NCBI GenBank assembly: GCA_033239005.1
Contig: BSQZ01000026.1
Span: 4,228,501 to 4,292,500 of the forward strand
Direction of reading: 5' to 3'
Origin: Lamellibrachia satsuma
Taxonomy: Eukaryota; Annelida; Polychaeta; Sabellida; Siboglinidae
Length of the DNA: 64,000 nt
A model generated the notes under the pieces. That model had not been told where the DNA came from. It saw nothing but the letters and a program-made list of their open reading frames with translations, and did not search any database. The position numbers and the translations under genes are program-made. Positions 62,529-64,000 of this stretch are shown in pieces; position 1 is the stretch's first letter, and the number at the start of each line of letters is the position of its first letter.

Positions 62529-63079
62529 GCTGGTGATTATTTTCATTCCAGGTCAGCCCATGTAGGGTGTCCGGTTTATGGCTCCACGTTAATAGTTATA
62601 GTGCTCATCTCAATCCTCAAGGATGAAGACCATGTGCACAAGTTACTTCCGTTTCAGGTTGCGCGTGCAGCCTTCTGGGTAACCAGAGACCACGAGCGCC
62701 CCCTATAGGTTGTAGTACTACACTAGGGACAACATCAGCGCTCCCTAGCGACTAAAGGAGTGGCCAAGGAGTCTTGTCCTAGGGTCATACGTCATCCTCC
62801 CACGTAAGGAGGAGCAGCAGCGGTTGAGGCAGCGGGATCAAAGAAAGTAGAGATCAAAGGGTCCATTAACAGGGATCAAAGGGGGTCTAACGTGGAAACG
62901 ACAAAGGACCTGACGTGCAAACGTTAAAGGAACGCAACACGGTATCGTACGAGTGTACAAGTATTTGTATTATATAATCATGTTAACATATCATAAAATA
63001 CCGATTTGAAAAGTAATATAAAAGTTAAATATCATACAATACAGTAATCATATATGTAATATTTTAAAATTAAAATGTC
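62529..63079. repeat. direct duplication, copy B
   Basis: Follows copy A in the same order and orientation, about 948 bp away. It has extra blocks GTCAGCCCATGTAGGGTGTC and AACGACAAAGGACCTGACGT. No ORF spans it. It could be an unrecognised mobile element or a segmental duplication. Confidence 0.93.
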
Positions 63080-63093
63080 AGAGAGATAGAGAT

Positions 63094-63136
<43 letters not shown>

Positions 63137-63162
63137 TAGATAGAGAGAGAGAGAGAGAGAGA
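63080..63162. repeat. (GA)n microsatellite with GATA interruptions
   Basis: GAGAGA runs broken by GATA and GAAA, adjoining the A+T-rich end of copy B. Confidence 0.95.
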
Positions 63163-64000
63163 ACTAGGGTACAGGACTCTGGACCCGGCTAGCAGCCAAC
63201 ACGGCCGGTCGGCTTAGCCAGCATGCGTAAGTAGGTTGCGCCCGCGCCCTTATCTGTTGACTCGACGATCCCACGCTAGCAAGCATGTAACAGTATTTTT
63301 TACAAGTAGAATTACTACCTTCAGACAAAATGTTGTGTGTTCAAGTGAAACTATGTGCTATAGAGCCATTTTCAAAGTGTTCAATGTTATATATTCTTTA
63401 CCGCCCTTTAAAACTATGATAATACAGTATGATATATACTTACAAAAAAAATCTGCTGGCGATGAACCGACAGTCTAGCGAAACCATGCTTTGAATAGGA
63501 TGTGACGAATCAATTGTTCGGCTATAACATGTCCTATCATGCGAAGTACAACGCAAAATAGTGCAACGACATCGGAACGGTACGTGTCCTGTGGATCTAT
63601 CATGGCGGCGACTGATATATACGTATAAAAAATCTTAGATCAGAGCAATCGACATGTCGTCGGCAACGGAAGTAGTTGTAAAGAAATTATTATAAAATAA
63701 AGACCAATTCGTCATTATGTCTAGACAATAATGCAAACTGCTGAGGTAAGCCATACAGAACAATAACACATCCATCATAATTAAAAGCAACGCAATACGT
63801 TCGGGGCGTACTCGGCGAGCGTTGCATAAATCCGTATATAAGCTAGTTCGCTAACATTGTAATATCAAAGTCACTCCATTAAAGGAATGTGTGAAAAGCA
63901 GGGAGGGTTACTGGACCACGCTCACTTATACTGGACAGTCAGGCCAGAATATACTCGAACATATTCTCATGCAACTACGTCAGTTCATTCGAAACCACTA
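63163..64000. other. intergenic flank, nothing recognised
   Basis: An 80-codon plus-strand frame at 63236-63478 has no family resemblance. A YY1-like ATCATGGCGGCGAC lies at 63599-63612. I see no exon pair or repeat. Confidence 0.35.

Overview
This is eukaryotic (metazoan) genomic DNA, A+T-rich and intron-dense. Its main content is one very large gene on the minus strand, the orthologue of WDFY3 (ALFY; 'blue cheese' in Drosophila), a BEACH-family scaffold for selective autophagy. I recognised 32 coding exons by protein similarity recalled from the vertebrate family, and checked splice sites and reading-frame phase by hand at every junction. The exons join into 5,598 nt, which is 1,866 codons with no frame break. 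They run from the start codon at 59124 to an exon ending at 8944. They cover the N-terminal ARM-like region, the concanavalin A-like (LamG-type) region and part of the following helical region. The PH-like, BEACH, WD40 and FYVE parts are not here and must lie beyond the left edge. The transposon mix (CR1/L2-like LINEs, tRNA-derived SINEs, and piggyBac-, pogo-, Harbinger- and hAT-like non-autonomous elements) and the gene's sequence suggest an invertebrate, probably marine (lophotrochozoan or invertebrate deuterostome). I cannot fix the species.

Layout from left to right. 1-8943 is the last visible intron. It holds an acidic plus-strand ORF open at the window edge (1-297), two minisatellites, a degenerate LINE and a small MITE. 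8944-26366 holds exons 32 to 15, with SINEs, a 49-bp minisatellite and a piggyBac-type element with TTAA ends. 26660-28658 is a second decayed LINE copy inside intron 14. 28812-43978 holds exons 14 to 4, a 99-bp satellite-like array, a Harbinger-like MITE, a pogo-like element and a 1.2-kb pure GT/CA tract. 43979-58935 holds the long introns 3, 2 and 1 with exons 3 and 2 and much transposon debris. Exon 1 is at 58936-59124. A probable non-coding first exon and CRE-bearing promoter lie near 60761-60934. A diverged direct duplication fills most of 61.6-63.1 kb.

The most unusual signal is at the 3' splice sites. At exons 9, 10 and 18 the neighbouring intron is a tandem array whose unit includes the splice acceptor itself, so each real acceptor is preceded by several near-copies. 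At exon 9 the 55-bp unit is the first 17 codons of the exon plus the GTAG of the acceptor, in about 15 copies. At exon 6 an uninterrupted CA tract of about 1,209 nt ends 13 nt before the acceptor. A second candidate is a 75-nt in-frame, phase 1-1 exon at 41627-41701 whose start resembles the start of exon 5. It would add 25 residues.
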